DNA of 21,972 bases from Burkholderiales bacterium (lineage in GTDB: Bacteria; Pseudomonadota; Gammaproteobacteria; Burkholderiales; Burkholderiaceae_C): assembly GCA_025354615.1 (NCBI GenBank), contig JANXMO010000512.1, forward strand, positions 1-21,972, written 5' to 3'. Numbering within the stretch: position 1 is the stretch's first letter; the number at the start of each line of letters is the position of its first letter. Made by a program: the position numbers and the translations under genes. The notes under the pieces were generated by a model, which was given only the letters and a program-made list of their open reading frames with translations, was not told the DNA's origin and ran no database searches. Below, piece by piece: positions 1 through 8,097 of this stretch.

Positions 1-1
1 G

Positions 2-748
2 CCCGCCCAAGCCGGCGATGCACTGGGCAAAGAGCCGCCGCGCATGCCCCAGATGCCGGGCTACCACCTGGTTCGGGCCGACCGCGCCGGCATCACCATG
101 GTGAACATCGGTGTCGGCCCGGCCAATGCCAAGAATATTACCGACCATATTGCGGTGTTGCGCCCGCACGCCTGGATCATGCTGGGCCACTGCGCGGGCC
201 TGCGTAACACCCAAGCGCTGGGCGACTATGTGCTGGCGCACGGTTACGTGCGCGAAGACCATGTGCTGGATGAAGAGCTCCCGTTGTGGGTGCCAATACC
301 GCCATTGGCCGAGGTGCAAGTGGCACTGGAAGCCGCGGTGGCCGACGTGACGCAGCTGCAAGGCTATGCCCTGAAACACATCATGCGCACCGGCACCGTG
401 GCCAGCACTGACAACCGCAACTGGGAGCTGCTGCCATCGCGCAATGTCGCCACCACGCCCGAGCGCCGCTTCAGCCAAAGCCGGGCCATTGCGCTCGACA
501 TGGAAAGTGCCACGATTGCTGCGAATGGTTTCCGCTTCCGCGTGCCCTACGGTACCTTGCTGTGCGTGAGCGACAAGCCGCTGCACGGTGAACTCAAATT
601 GCCTGGCATGGCCAACACGTTCTACCGTGAAAGAGTCGACCAGCACTTGCGTATCGGCATCCGTGCCATTGAGCTACTACGCCAGCAGGGCGTTGAACAA
701 CTGCACAGCCGAAAGCTGCGCAGCTTCACGGAGGTGGCTTTTCAGTAA
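2..748 (+). CDS. amn: AMP nucleosidase, C-terminal part (5' end outside window)
   Basis: The frame is already open at the window edge (first full codon at 2), so only the C-terminal ~248 residues are present. Amn hydrolyses AMP to adenine and ribose 5-phosphate in the cytoplasm and helps set adenylate levels. The visible part carries phosphorylase-superfamily signatures close to those I know from E. coli Amn: VNIGVGPANAKNITDHIAVL, the GHCAGLR segment, RTGTVASTDNRNWEL, the DMESATIAANGFRFRVPYG block with the purine-site Met-Glu, and LLCVSDKPLHGELKLPG. It ends in a TAA. About 50 bases separate it from the next plus-strand gene, with no obvious terminator. Family assignment is very secure. Only the N-terminal regulatory domain cannot be checked. 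Confidence 0.95.
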   Translation, partial: PAQAGDALGKEPPRMPQMPGYHLVRADRAGITMVNIGVGPANAKNITDHIAVLRPHAWIMLGHCAGLRNTQALGDYVLAHGYVREDHVLDEELPLWVPIPPLAEVQVALEAAVADVTQLQGYALKHIMRTGTVASTDNRNWELLPSRNVATTPERRFSQSRAIALDMESATIAANGFRFRVPYGTLLCVSDKPLHGELKLPGMANTFYRERVDQHLRIGIRAIELLRQQGVEQLHSRKLRSFTEVAFQ

Positions 749-799
749 GCCACGTCAAAGCGGCGTGACAAAATCATGCTCTTCTTCAACAGCCAATGG

Positions 800-1216
800 A
801 TGAACACCATGTACCGCTGTTTACAGCTTGGCAGACGCGCAGCTGCTGCAGTTTGCGTCATGGCCGGCGCTGCGTATGCCGTGCCGGCCAGTGCCCAACT
901 GGTCCGCAATTTTCCTGAAACGGCGCTGCGTGGGGCCATTGTTTTTGTTCAGCCACCCGACATCACGCTCAATGGCCAAGAGGCTCGGCTGGCACCCGGT
1001 GCCCGGGTGCGCGGGCAAGACAACATGGTGCAGCTCAGCGGTGCTTTGGCCGGTTCGAAATGGATCGTTCATTACACCGTCGATCTGCAAGGTCAGGTGC
1101 GTGATGTGTGGCTGTTGCGCCCCGAGGAAATCGCGGCAACATTCTGGCCCCGAACGCCAGCCGAAGCGCAGCGCTGGGCCTTCGATGCAGCCACCCAGAC
1201 CTGGAGCCGGCCATGA
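800..1216 (+). CDS. Small exported protein of unknown function, upstream of and overlapping miaB
   Basis: About 138 residues with a classical Sec signal peptide: a basic start (LGRR), a hydrophobic Ala/Val core and a likely signal peptidase I site after VPASA, giving a mature protein beginning QLV. The mature part (~105 residues) has no cysteines and no motif I can name. Its phrases [18 protein letters not shown] and [12 protein letters not shown] suggest a small periplasmic beta-rich domain. Start is uncertain: in-frame ATGs lie at 776, 800 and 809 and none has a good Shine-Dalgarno. 800 gives the most typical signal peptide. The stop overlaps the miaB start as ATGA (1213-1216), so translation is probably coupled. 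Function unknown; it looks like a lineage-specific protein. Confidence 0.75.
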   Translation: MNTMYRCLQLGRRAAAAVCVMAGAAYAVPASAQLVRNFPETALRGAIVFVQPPDITLNGQEARLAPGARVRGQDNMVQLSGALAGSKWIVHYTVDLQGQVRDVWLLRPEEIAATFWPRTPAEAQRWAFDAATQTWSRP

Positions 1217-2583
1217 ACGCCCCGGTCGTCGCGAAGCAAAAAAAGGTCTTCATCAAGACCTTTGGTTGCCAGATGAACGAATATGACTCCGACAAAATGG
1301 TCGACGTGCTGCAAGCCGCACAAGGCTATGAAGCCACCACCGATGTCGAGCAGGCAGACCTGATTTTGTTCAACACCTGTTCCGTGCGAGAGAAAGCGCA
1401 GGAAAAGGTGTTCAGTGACCTGGGCCGCGTCAAGCATCTAAAGGCGCGTGGGGTTTTGATCGGCGTGGGCGGTTGTGTTGCCAGCCAGGAAGGCGCCGCC
1501 ATCATCGAGCGGGCCCCGTACGTTGACGTGGTGTTCGGCCCGCAGACGCTTCACCGCCTGCCCGAGTTGTTGGCACAGCGTGCGCTTCAGCAACGTCCGC
1601 AGGTTGACATCACGTTTCCGGAAATCGAAAAATTTGACCATCTGCCTCCTGCGCGGACTGAAGGCGCCAGCGCCTTTGTCTCCATCATGGAAGGCTGTTC
1701 CAAATATTGCAGCTACTGCGTGGTGCCCTACACCCGGGGCGAGGAAGTGTCGCGGCCGTTTGACGATGTGTTGCGAGAAGTGGCGCATTTGGCCGGCCGG
1801 GGTGTCAAGGAAGTGACCTTGCTCGGGCAAAACGTCAACGGCTACCGCGGTGCCATGGGAGCGCCCGCATCTGCAGACATTGCCGACTTTGCGTTGTTGA
1901 TCGAAGCGGTTGCCCAAATTGCCGGCATTGAACGCATTCGCTACACCACCAGCCACCCGAACGAGTTCAACCAGCGACTGATTGAGGTCTATGCACGTGT
2001 TCCGCAGCTGGTAAACCACGTGCACCTGCCGGTGCAGCATGGGAGTGATCGGATCCTGATGGCGATGAAGCGGGGCTACACCGCCATGGAGTTCAAGAGC
2101 ACGGTCCGAAAGCTGCGTGCCGTGCGGCCTGGCGTGCGCATTTCCAGTGATTTCATTGTTGGATTCCCGGGTGAAACCGAGGCTGATTTTGAGAAGCTGA
2201 TGGCACTTGTTGAAGACGTCGAATTCGATTTCAGTTTCAGTTTCGTTTTCAGCCCGCGTCCTGGAACACCGGCTGCCGCGCTGGCGGATGACACGCCGCC
2301 CGAAGTCAAACTGAAACGCCTGCAACGCTTGCAAGCCGTTCTGGAAGCCAGCGGACGGCGCATTGGCGACTCGCTGGTCGGCACCTCGCAACGCATATTG
2401 GTTGAAGGGCCTTCACGCAAGGATTCGTCTGAGTTGATGGGGCGCACCGAGTGCAATCGCGTCGTCAATTTCAAAGGGCCGTTGCATTTGGTGGGCCAGA
2501 TGACCGATGTGATGATCAGTGCCGCTTGGTCCCATACATTGCGGGCGGATGGTGGGACAGCAGCCGTTTCAGCAACGGTCTAA
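1213..2583 (+). CDS. miaB: tRNA-2-methylthio-N6-dimethylallyladenosine synthase
   Basis: 456 residues, normal for MiaB. It converts i6A37 to ms2i6A37 in tRNAs that read UNN codons, using two [4Fe-4S] clusters and S-adenosylmethionine. Domain order is complete. The N-terminal methylthiotransferase domain has auxiliary-cluster cysteines C19 ([12 protein letters not shown]), C56 (FNTCSVRE) and C88 (GVGGCVAS). The radical SAM domain has the CxxxCxxC motif at C162, C166 and C169 ([18 protein letters not shown]). The core also carries [12 protein letters not shown] and [14 protein letters not shown], and a TRAM domain follows from about residue 390. The ATG at 1213 was chosen because MiaB homology begins there and because it overlaps the preceding stop (ATGA). 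An upstream in-frame extension to 1108 lies inside the previous gene and is not homologous. Confidence 0.97.
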   Translation: MNAPVVAKQKKVFIKTFGCQMNEYDSDKMVDVLQAAQGYEATTDVEQADLILFNTCSVREKAQEKVFSDLGRVKHLKARGVLIGVGGCVASQEGAAIIERAPYVDVVFGPQTLHRLPELLAQRALQQRPQVDITFPEIEKFDHLPPARTEGASAFVSIMEGCSKYCSYCVVPYTRGEEVSRPFDDVLREVAHLAGRGVKEVTLLGQNVNGYRGAMGAPASADIADFALLIEAVAQIAGIERIRYTTSHPNEFNQRLIEVYARVPQLVNHVHLPVQHGSDRILMAMKRGYTAMEFKSTVRKLRAVRPGVRISSDFIVGFPGETEADFEKLMALVEDVEFDFSFSFVFSPRPGTPAAALADDTPPEVKLKRLQRLQAVLEASGRRIGDSLVGTSQRILVEGPSRKDSSELMGRTECNRVVNFKGPLHLVGQMTDVMISAAWSHTLRADGGTAAVSATV

Positions 2584-2614
2584 AGCCGATATTTGTAACC
2601 GGCTCAGCGGCTCA

Positions 2615-2881
2615 TCAAGCGCTGCGCCACCAACACACCACTGCGCAGGCCAACACCATCGCGCCATAAGTCGCCATTTTGCCGTCGTGGCCTGATATGA
2701 CCAGCCCGGCGACGAGCACCAGTGCCGACAGCACACAGGCCCACCCCATCGTACGGCCCAACGCCATCGGCCTCGTGTTTTTCCAACCCAGCAAATTTGC
2801 CAGCAACGGTACGGTGACGCCTACGAAAACTGCTGGCGCGAAAAAATCAATGCCATGGAGCATCAGCATCAGCGCATTCAA
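2615..2881 (-). CDS. Small three-helix inner-membrane protein, unknown function
   Basis: About 88 residues on the minus strand, filling the gap between miaB and hemA. It shows three hydrophobic segments, roughly residues 10-31 (FFAPAVFVGVTVPLLANLLGW), 46-63 (GWACVLSALVLVAGLVIS) and 69-85 (MATYGAMVLACAVVCWW). They are separated by short loops rich in Lys/Arg, as expected of an integral membrane protein rather than an antisense shadow. The start used is a TTG at 2881 preceded by GGAG about 9 bases upstream. In-frame ATGs at 2869 and 2863 are alternatives. It converges on miaB (31 bases apart) and diverges from hemA (49 bases between starts). I do not recognise a family. Confidence 0.6.
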   Translation of the reverse strand: MNALMLMLHGIDFFAPAVFVGVTVPLLANLLGWKNTRPMALGRTMGWACVLSALVLVAGLVISGHDGKMATYGAMVLACAVVCWWRSA

Positions 2882-2918
2882 GAAGCAGCACTCCAGACGA
2901 TTTGCACCATGTTGATTT

Positions 2919-2924
2919 TACAAT
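2919..2924 (+). promoter_or_regulatory. Candidate -10 element of hemA, placed for a leaderless transcript
   Basis: TACAAT lies six bases before the hemA ATG at 2931. A sigma-70 -10 box here would start transcription at about the A of the ATG. No Shine-Dalgarno is visible before the ATG, which fits. No good -35 hexamer is found at 16-18 bases, so the assignment is tentative. Confidence 0.4.
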
Positions 2925-2930
2925 TGCGAC

Positions 2931-4232
2931 ATGAGCGTCTTCGCATTGGGGCTGAACCACACGACCGCACCGCTCGATTTGCGCGGCCGTTTTGCCGTCA
3001 GTCCGCAGGCCGTTGGGCCATTGTTGCGCGCGCTGCATGAACGCTTGCAGCGAGCCGGTGAACTGGCGATTGTTTCGACCTGCAACCGCACCGAGCTGTA
3101 CGTGGGTGCCGACAACGCCCTGGTAGCCCCCGCAGTCGATTGGTTGGCAGGCATTGGCGGGGTTTCCAGCCAGGCTCTTCGAGACCATGCTTATGTGCTG
3201 GAAGACGGTGCAGCCGCGCGGCATGCCTTTCGGGTGGCAAGCGGGCTGGATTCGATGGTGTTGGGTGAGCCACAGATTCTGGGCCAACTCAAACAGGCCG
3301 TTCGTGATGCTGACCTGGCGGGCACGCTGGGCACCACTTTGCATCAAATGTTTCAACGTTCTTTTGCGGTAGCGAAAGAGGTGCGCTCGTCTACCGAGAT
3401 CGGCACCCACTCCATCAGCATGGCAGCGGCGGCTGTGCGTTTGGCTTCGCAGTTGTTTGAAGACCTGCGTGAAACGCGGGTGCTGTTGGTTGGGGCGGGT
3501 GAAATGATGGAACTGGTGGCCACGCATTTCGCGGCGCGCCAACCCCAACTGCTGGTTGTGGCCAACCGAACGCTTGAAAAAGGCGAAGCCTTGGCCGTCC
3601 GTTTCAACGGCCAGGCCATGCGTTTGGCGGATCTGCCTCAGCGCTTGGCTGAATTTGATATCGTGATTTGCTGTACGGCCAGCACCTTGCCGTTGGTGGG
3701 CTTGGGCGCTGTCGAGCGTGCGTTGAAAACACGCAAGCGTCGGCCGATGTTCATGCTGGATCTGGCCGTACCGCGTGACATTGAACCGGAAGTGGCCCAA
3801 CTTTCCGATGTCTACCTCTACACGGTCGATGACCTTTCAGCGCTGGTTCAAACCGCTGGTGCCAAACGCTATGCGGCGGTGCACCAAGCCGAAGCCATCA
3901 TCGAAAACGGTGTGCAGGACTTTGTGCATTGGCTGCACCGCCGCAGCACGGTGCCGCTGCTGCAATCATTGAACACGCAGGTGGACGAGTGGCGTGGCGC
4001 TGAAATCGCGCGGGCGCGCAAGTTGCTGGCGCGTGGTGAGCCGGTTGACACGGTGCTGGACGCGCTGTCGCGAGGCGTTGCGCAAAAAATCTTGCACGGC
4101 ACTTTGATCGAGTTGCGTGAAGCCGGCCCGGACCAACGTGCGGCGCTGCAAAGCATGGTGTCTCGCCTGTTCCTGCGCCAGGCTGCTGACGTGCCGGGCC
4201 TGGACACAGCCGCCAGCGGCTCTTCCTTGTAG
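2931..4232 (+). CDS. hemA: Glutamyl-tRNA reductase
   Basis: 433 residues. It reduces glutamyl-tRNA(Glu) with NADPH to glutamate-1-semialdehyde, the committed step of the C5 route to tetrapyrroles. The N-terminal catalytic domain starts with the family signature FALGLNHTTAPLDLR. The active-site cysteine is C51 in IVSTCNRTELY. The signature ASGLDSMVLGEPQILGQLK follows, then a Rossmann NADP-binding domain (VLLVGAGEMMELVATHF, VVANRTLEKGEALA) and a C-terminal helical dimerisation domain. Length and all key residues look intact. It is followed after 103 bases by prfA and prmC, a widely conserved order (hemA-prfA-prmC). The ATG start is fixed by homology of the first residues. It has no Shine-Dalgarno, see the leaderless-transcript finding. 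Confidence 0.97.
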   Translation: MSVFALGLNHTTAPLDLRGRFAVSPQAVGPLLRALHERLQRAGELAIVSTCNRTELYVGADNALVAPAVDWLAGIGGVSSQALRDHAYVLEDGAAARHAFRVASGLDSMVLGEPQILGQLKQAVRDADLAGTLGTTLHQMFQRSFAVAKEVRSSTEIGTHSISMAAAAVRLASQLFEDLRETRVLLVGAGEMMELVATHFAARQPQLLVVANRTLEKGEALAVRFNGQAMRLADLPQRLAEFDIVICCTASTLPLVGLGAVERALKTRKRRPMFMLDLAVPRDIEPEVAQLSDVYLYTVDDLSALVQTAGAKRYAAVHQAEAIIENGVQDFVHWLHRRSTVPLLQSLNTQVDEWRGAEIARARKLLARGEPVDTVLDALSRGVAQKILHGTLIELREAGPDQRAALQSMVSRLFLRQAADVPGLDTAASGSSL

Positions 4233-4335
4233 CGCCGCTGTCTTTTGAAAAGCCGATGCGCCAGGGGCGCGATCGGTTTCCGCGGCCCGCCACCTGGGTT
4301 GTCATCCACCCGTTGATTCTTTCTCTTGCACCTCA

Positions 4336-5433
4336 ATGAAAGCTTCGCTGCGCCATCAATTTGAGCGCCTTGCCCTGCGTCTGCACGAGCTGGACGCGAC
4401 GCTGGCCGAATCCTCCGTCAGCGCTGACATGCAACGCTGGCGTGCCTTGGCCAAAGAGCAAGCCGAAGTGGCCGGCCTGGTGGCGCGCTACCAACTTTTC
4501 TTGCAGCGCGAAAGCGATGCCGAGGCGGCCAACCAGCTGCTGGCCGACCCCGCCGTAGAGCCCGATATGGCGACCATGGCACGAGAGGAAATTGCTGCAG
4601 CGCAAGCCGAAATGCAGGTGTTGCAAGCGGAATTGCACCTCGCGTTGCTGCCGCGTGATGCTGATGACGAGCGGCACGCCTTCGTTGAAATACGCGCGGG
4701 CACCGGTGGTGAAGAGTCAGCACTGTTTGCCTCCGAGTTGGCGCGCATGTACCTGCGTCACGCCGAGCGGCAAGGCTGGCGTGCGGAAATCATGTCGCAG
4801 AGCTTGTCCGATCTGGGCGGCTACAAGGAACTCGTCTTGCGCTTGGAAGGCGATGCGGTTTATGGCCGGATGAAATTCGAATCGGGTGGTCATCGGGTTC
4901 AACGCGTGCCAGCCACCGAAACCCAGGGGCGGATTCACACCAGCGCCTGCACGGTGGCGGTTCTCGCCGAACCCGAAGCGACGCAGGACATTCAGCTCAA
5001 CCCGGCTGACTTGCGTATCGACACTTTCCGCGCCAGCGGCGCCGGTGGCCAGCACATCAACAAGACCGACAGCGCGATTCGCGTCACGCATTTGCCAACC
5101 GGCATCGTCGCGGAATGCCAGGATGACCGCTCGCAACACCGCAACAAAGCCAAAGCCCTGGCCGTGTTGGCAGCGCGCATCCGCGACAAAGAACGCAATG
5201 AACGCAATGCGCGAGAGGCAGCCACCCGCAAGGGCTTGATTGGCAGCGGCGACCGCAGCGATCGCATTCGTACCTACAACTTTCCGCAAGGCCGGTTGAC
5301 CGACCACCGCATCAACTTGACCCTTTACAAATTACAAGCTGTCTTGGACGGTGATTTGGCAGACGTGACAAGCGCCCTGCAGGCCGCACGGTCGGCTGAA
5401 CAACTGGCCGCACTTGAAAGCGGTATCGCGTGA
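4336..5433 (+). CDS. prfA: Peptide chain release factor 1
   Basis: 365 residues, close to the usual ~360. RF1 recognises UAA and UAG in the ribosomal A site and triggers peptide release. The stop-codon recognition tripeptide PAT (192-194, in [19 protein letters not shown]) identifies RF1 rather than RF2, which has SPF. The catalytic GGQ loop is at 237-239 in [18 protein letters not shown]. The N-terminal helical domain and the C-terminal [15 protein letters not shown] segment are present. Gln239 is the expected substrate of the PrmC methyltransferase encoded next. The two genes overlap by four bases (GTGA, 5430-5433), implying coupled translation. The 103-base gap from hemA contains no clear terminator or strong Shine-Dalgarno. 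Confidence 0.97.
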   Translation: MKASLRHQFERLALRLHELDATLAESSVSADMQRWRALAKEQAEVAGLVARYQLFLQRESDAEAANQLLADPAVEPDMATMAREEIAAAQAEMQVLQAELHLALLPRDADDERHAFVEIRAGTGGEESALFASELARMYLRHAERQGWRAEIMSQSLSDLGGYKELVLRLEGDAVYGRMKFESGGHRVQRVPATETQGRIHTSACTVAVLAEPEATQDIQLNPADLRIDTFRASGAGGQHINKTDSAIRVTHLPTGIVAECQDDRSQHRNKAKALAVLAARIRDKERNERNAREAATRKGLIGSGDRSDRIRTYNFPQGRLTDHRINLTLYKLQAVLDGDLADVTSALQAARSAEQLAALESGIA

Positions 5434-6287
5434 CCACTGTTCAGCAGGCGCTGCGCGAAGCGAAAGCCCATGGAGTTGATGCGCTCGATGCGCAGTGCTT
5501 GCTCGCGCATCAGCTGGTCTGTTCACGTGAATGGCTGCTGGCGCGTGGTGACATGGCGTTGACGGCGCCACAGCAGGCGTTCTTTCGCGCCGGCGTGGCG
5601 CGTCGTGCAGCCGGCGAGCCGCTTGCCTATTTGCTGGGCGAAAAAGAATTTCATGGCTTGATGCTGAGCGTGGACGCCCGCGTGCTCGTGCCACGGCCTG
5701 ATACCGAAACGCTGGTGGATTGGGCGCTGGAGATTTTGAAAGACGAATGGGAGGGTGTTGTCACCGCTGCAGAAGTGGTGGATTTGGGCACCGGCAGCGG
5801 TGCCATCGCCTTGGCGCTCAAACACGCTCAGCCTCGTCTGAGGATGACAGCGGTCGACGCCAGCGCCCCGGCGCTGGACGTGGCATGTCGCAACGCCGCG
5901 CAGCTGCGCCTGAACATCCAACTGCTCGCGGGCAACTGGTGGGCACCGCTTAAAGGCCGGCGCTTTCATCTGGCCGTCAGTAACCCGCCTTACATCGCTG
6001 ATGACGATCCGCATCTGGCGGCGCTGTCGCACGAACCGCAAAACGCATTGCGTGCTGGCGTTGACGGGTTGCGTGATTTGCAATGCATTGTTTCGCAGGC
6101 GCCGCATCACTTGGTGCCGGGTGGTTGGCTGTTGCTGGAGCATGGCTGGCGGCAGGCCGATGACGTGTCAACACTGCTGCGTGACCACGGCTTTCACGGC
6201 ATTCAAACCCGGCACGATTTGGGGCAGAACCCCCGCTGCACTGCCGGGCAATACGGTTTGAACGCACGTGACATGTCTTCTGCTTGA
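5430..6287 (+). CDS. prmC: Release factor glutamine methyltransferase
   Basis: 285 residues with a GTG start overlapping the prfA stop. PrmC (HemK) N5-methylates the glutamine of the GGQ loop in RF1 and RF2. A small N-terminal helical domain (about residues 1-75) binds the release factor. The SAM-binding Rossmann domain has motif [17 protein letters not shown], preceded by [15 protein letters not shown]. The catalytic NPPY is at 185-188 in [16 protein letters not shown]. The C-terminal [16 protein letters not shown] and the final [12 protein letters not shown] are typical. Order and overlap with prfA support the assignment. The next gene starts 100 bases downstream. Confidence 0.96.
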   Translation: MTTVQQALREAKAHGVDALDAQCLLAHQLVCSREWLLARGDMALTAPQQAFFRAGVARRAAGEPLAYLLGEKEFHGLMLSVDARVLVPRPDTETLVDWALEILKDEWEGVVTAAEVVDLGTGSGAIALALKHAQPRLRMTAVDASAPALDVACRNAAQLRLNIQLLAGNWWAPLKGRRFHLAVSNPPYIADDDPHLAALSHEPQNALRAGVDGLRDLQCIVSQAPHHLVPGGWLLLEHGWRQADDVSTLLRDHGFHGIQTRHDLGQNPRCTAGQYGLNARDMSSA

Positions 6288-6326
6288 ATCAGTCTGCAAA
6301 CAAGTGCACTGACTTCGATCATTTCT

Positions 6327-6357
6327 TTGTCCGCAAACCAGCGCTGCGCGCTATGCT
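6327..6357 (+). promoter_or_regulatory. Weak sigma-70-like promoter before the outer-membrane-type gene
   Basis: TTGTCC (6327-6332) and TATGCT (6352-6357) each match four of six consensus positions. The 19-base spacer is slightly long. It lies 30 bases before the ATG at 6388, in a gap with no other feature. Confidence 0.3.
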
Positions 6358-6387
6358 GAAATTGTTCCAGGGCTTGAGGAGGGCATC

Positions 6388-7038
6388 ATGCAAAAGGCAC
6401 GCGGAATGGTGGCCTGTGCGGCGTTGTGGTGCAGCATTGCATTTCAACCGGCGGCAGCTGTCGAAGGAAGCGGTTTGAAGGCGGTTTCCCAGCGTTTTCA
6501 GCCTCAATTGCAGGGCTTGTTTTGGGTTGACAGCCCGCTTACGGGCTCGTCTGCCACTTTGTCGGGTGGCGCTGCAGCCCGGCTGCGCAATTGGGCGCTG
6601 GTGGCCAACTACTACTTTTCCATGCAATTACCGGCTGCGCCGGCCAATGGTTTTCGTGTCACCGGCGGTTTTGTCTCAAGTGGCCGCGCTTCGTTCACGG
6701 CACTGGGTTCAATCGGTTTGCAGCAGCCGTCGTCTTATGGTCTCGGTCTGCAGAGCCGCCGCAGTGCGGCGGAATTTGAATGGCCCCCTTTGTCGGTTGA
6801 TGACAGCGGCCTCGACAGCACCGGCGCAGCAACTTATGTGGGGCTGGGTTACAGCAGCAGTGACGTCAAAAGCGGTTGGGGTTTCAGTGCGGATTTGGGG
6901 CTATTGGCACTGAACTCACATGCCAGTGTGAAACTGGGCCGCGCTTCCACTGTTATCGGTGCCCAAAACCTCGACGATGTGCTGCGCGAGTTGCGCCTGT
7001 CACCCATGTTGCGCGTCGGTGTTTCCTATTCGTTTTAA
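6388..7038 (+). CDS. Predicted outer-membrane beta-barrel-like protein, unknown function
   Basis: 216 residues. It has an N-terminal signal peptide (MQKARGMVACAALWCSIAF, likely cut after the PAAA at about residues 21-24). The mature chain alternates polar and hydrophobic residues and is rich in Gly, Ser, Tyr and Phe (LVANYYFSMQLPA, VTGGFVSSGRASFTALG, TYVGLGYSSSDVKSGWGFSA). It ends in VGVSYSF, the C-terminal aromatic signature read by the BAM complex in outer-membrane proteins. Homology to a named family was not recognised. The start is well supported: AGGAGGG at 6377-6383 is a near-perfect Shine-Dalgarno, though only four bases from the ATG. It lies between prmC and grxD, which I would otherwise expect to be adjacent or nearly so. 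Confidence 0.75.
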   Translation: MQKARGMVACAALWCSIAFQPAAAVEGSGLKAVSQRFQPQLQGLFWVDSPLTGSSATLSGGAAARLRNWALVANYYFSMQLPAAPANGFRVTGGFVSSGRASFTALGSIGLQQPSSYGLGLQSRRSAAEFEWPPLSVDDSGLDSTGAATYVGLGYSSSDVKSGWGFSADLGLLALNSHASVKLGRASTVIGAQNLDDVLRELRLSPMLRVGVSYSF

Positions 7039-7060
7039 TGCTCATCGGATGTGAGAAACC

Positions 7061-7090
7061 AAAGCCCAGCTGCACGATGGGTTTTATATT
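7061..7090 (+). terminator. Possible rho-independent terminator after the outer-membrane-type gene
   Basis: AAAGCCCA (7061-7068) can pair with TGGGTTTT (7078-7085) around a 9-base loop, with one G-T pair. The second arm runs into TTTTATATT. It sits 22 bases after the stop of the 6388 gene. The stem is modest and the U-tract interrupted. Confidence 0.45.
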
Positions 7091-7163
7091 GCCAACAAGC
7101 GACTCTTGCTGCTGTTTCCATTTATAAACAAAGGTTCTTCTATTGATTTCCCAGGAACCAACC

Positions 7164-7475
7164 ATGAATGACGTTCAAAAAAGAATCGACGACCTTGTGA
7201 AATCCCACAAGGTTGTGCTGTTCATGAAAGGCACATCACAGTTCCCTATGTGTGGTTTTTCAGGCCGCGCCATACAGCTGCTCAAGTCCTGCGGCGTCAA
7301 AGACGTGACCACTGTCAACGTGCTTGAAGACGACGAGGTCAGGCAAGGCATCAAAGATTACGCGCAATGGCCGACCATCCCTCAGCTGTATGTCAATGGC
7401 GAGTTCGTTGGCGGCTCTGACATCCTCGTTGAAATGCATGAAGCAGGCGAGTTGCAAACGCTGCTGGCGCGCTGA
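7164..7475 (+). CDS. grxD: Monothiol glutaredoxin (CGFS type)
   Basis: 103 residues. It is a cytosolic monothiol glutaredoxin that binds a glutathione-ligated [2Fe-2S] cluster, usually with BolA, and passes it to client proteins. The active-site CGFS is at 30-33 ([14 protein letters not shown]). The [19 protein letters not shown] block contains the cis-proline and glutathione-binding Gly-Gly-Ser-Asp residues. Length is typical of the single-domain bacterial form. The ATG at 7164 follows AGGAA and matches the family N-terminus ([20 protein letters not shown]). A TTG seven codons upstream is not supported. ubiX follows after only two bases, so the two are almost certainly cotranscribed. Confidence 0.96.
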   Translation: MNDVQKRIDDLVKSHKVVLFMKGTSQFPMCGFSGRAIQLLKSCGVKDVTTVNVLEDDEVRQGIKDYAQWPTIPQLYVNGEFVGGSDILVEMHEAGELQTLLAR

Positions 7476-7477
7476 GC

Positions 7478-8044
7478 GTGGCGGATGTCACACGCATCGT
7501 CGTCGGTGTGACAGGCGCGAGTGGCGCCGTTTATGCGGTTCGAATGCTGCAACGCTTGCGTCTTGCAAACTGTGAAACGCATCTTGTGGTCAGCCCTGCG
7601 GGGCTGCTGAATATCCACCATGAAACAGGCCTTGACCGACGGGGTGTCGAAGCCTTGGCGAATCAGGCCTACAACCCGGCGGATATCGGCGCTGCCATTG
7701 CCAGCGGATCATTTGAAACCGCAGCCATGGTGGTGGTGCCATGTTCCGTGAAAACACTCGCTGCCGTGGCGCATGGTTTTTGTGACAACTTGCTCAGCCG
7801 CGCCGCCGACGTAACGCTGAAAGAACGACGCCGGCTCGTGTTGATGGTGCGGGAAACGCCATTCAATTTGGCCCATTTGCGCAACATGACGGCGGTCACC
7901 GAGATGGGCGGCGTGATCTTTCCGCCTTTGCCGGCTTTCTACCATCGCCCGCAAAGTATTCAAGAATTGGTCGATGAAACCGTGGAGCGTGTGGTGTCGC
8001 TGTTGGGTGTGAAAGCAGGCCCGCGTCAATGGGTTGGCTTATAA
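7478..8044 (+). CDS. ubiX: Flavin prenyltransferase
   Basis: 188 residues, a normal length, with a GTG start two bases after the grxD stop. UbiX attaches a dimethylallyl group to FMN to make prenylated FMN, the cofactor of the UbiD decarboxylase in ubiquinone synthesis. The N-terminal Rossmann-like motif IVVGVTGASGAVYAVRML contains the flavin-binding GASG (13-16). VVVPCSVKTLAAVAHG, the RAADVTLKERRRLVLMVRE block (prenyl-phosphate site Arg/Lys/Glu) and TPFNLAHLRNMTAVTEMGG are all characteristic. A PAD1-type aryl decarboxylase partner is the main alternative name for the same fold. The gene ends 53 bases from the convergent transglycosylase. Confidence 0.95.
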   Translation: MADVTRIVVGVTGASGAVYAVRMLQRLRLANCETHLVVSPAGLLNIHHETGLDRRGVEALANQAYNPADIGAAIASGSFETAAMVVVPCSVKTLAAVAHGFCDNLLSRAADVTLKERRRLVLMVRETPFNLAHLRNMTAVTEMGGVIFPPLPAFYHRPQSIQELVDETVERVVSLLGVKAGPRQWVGL

Positions 8045-8075
8045 GAGGCAACCGTCGGCACAAACGAAGGAGGGT

Positions 8076-8090
8076 GGGCGGTGACCGCCC
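8076..8090. terminator. GC-rich hairpin between convergent ubiX and lytic transglycosylase genes
   Basis: GGGCGG (8076-8081) pairs with CCGCCC (8085-8090) over a 3-base loop. It lies in the 53-base gap between two convergent stops and could end transcription from both sides. There is no T-run on either strand, so it is not a classical intrinsic terminator. Confidence 0.3.
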
Positions 8091-8097
8091 TGTCTCG

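Noticed and set aside
2232..2252. Short TTTCAG-like direct repeats
   Set aside because: They encode the conserved [14 protein letters not shown] stretch of MiaB, so this is codon repetition in a conserved motif, not a regulatory repeat.
1438..2391. 317-residue minus-strand frame opposite miaB
   Set aside because: It is a shadow of miaB, whose cluster-binding cysteines and radical SAM motif are all intact.
2847..3800. 317-residue minus-strand frame opposite hemA
   Set aside because: It is a shadow of the conserved hemA coding sequence, with His/Gln-rich composition and no domain. It also overlaps the more convincing small membrane protein in another frame.
5191..5208. Tandem GAACGCAAT repeat
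   Set aside because: It is two copies of an ERN-type coding unit inside the conserved basic helix of prfA. Nothing suggests a separate function.
7085..7128. TATATT and TATAAA as -10 boxes for grxD
   Set aside because: No -35 hexamer lies at 16-18 bases from either, and TATATT sits in the tail of the candidate terminator.
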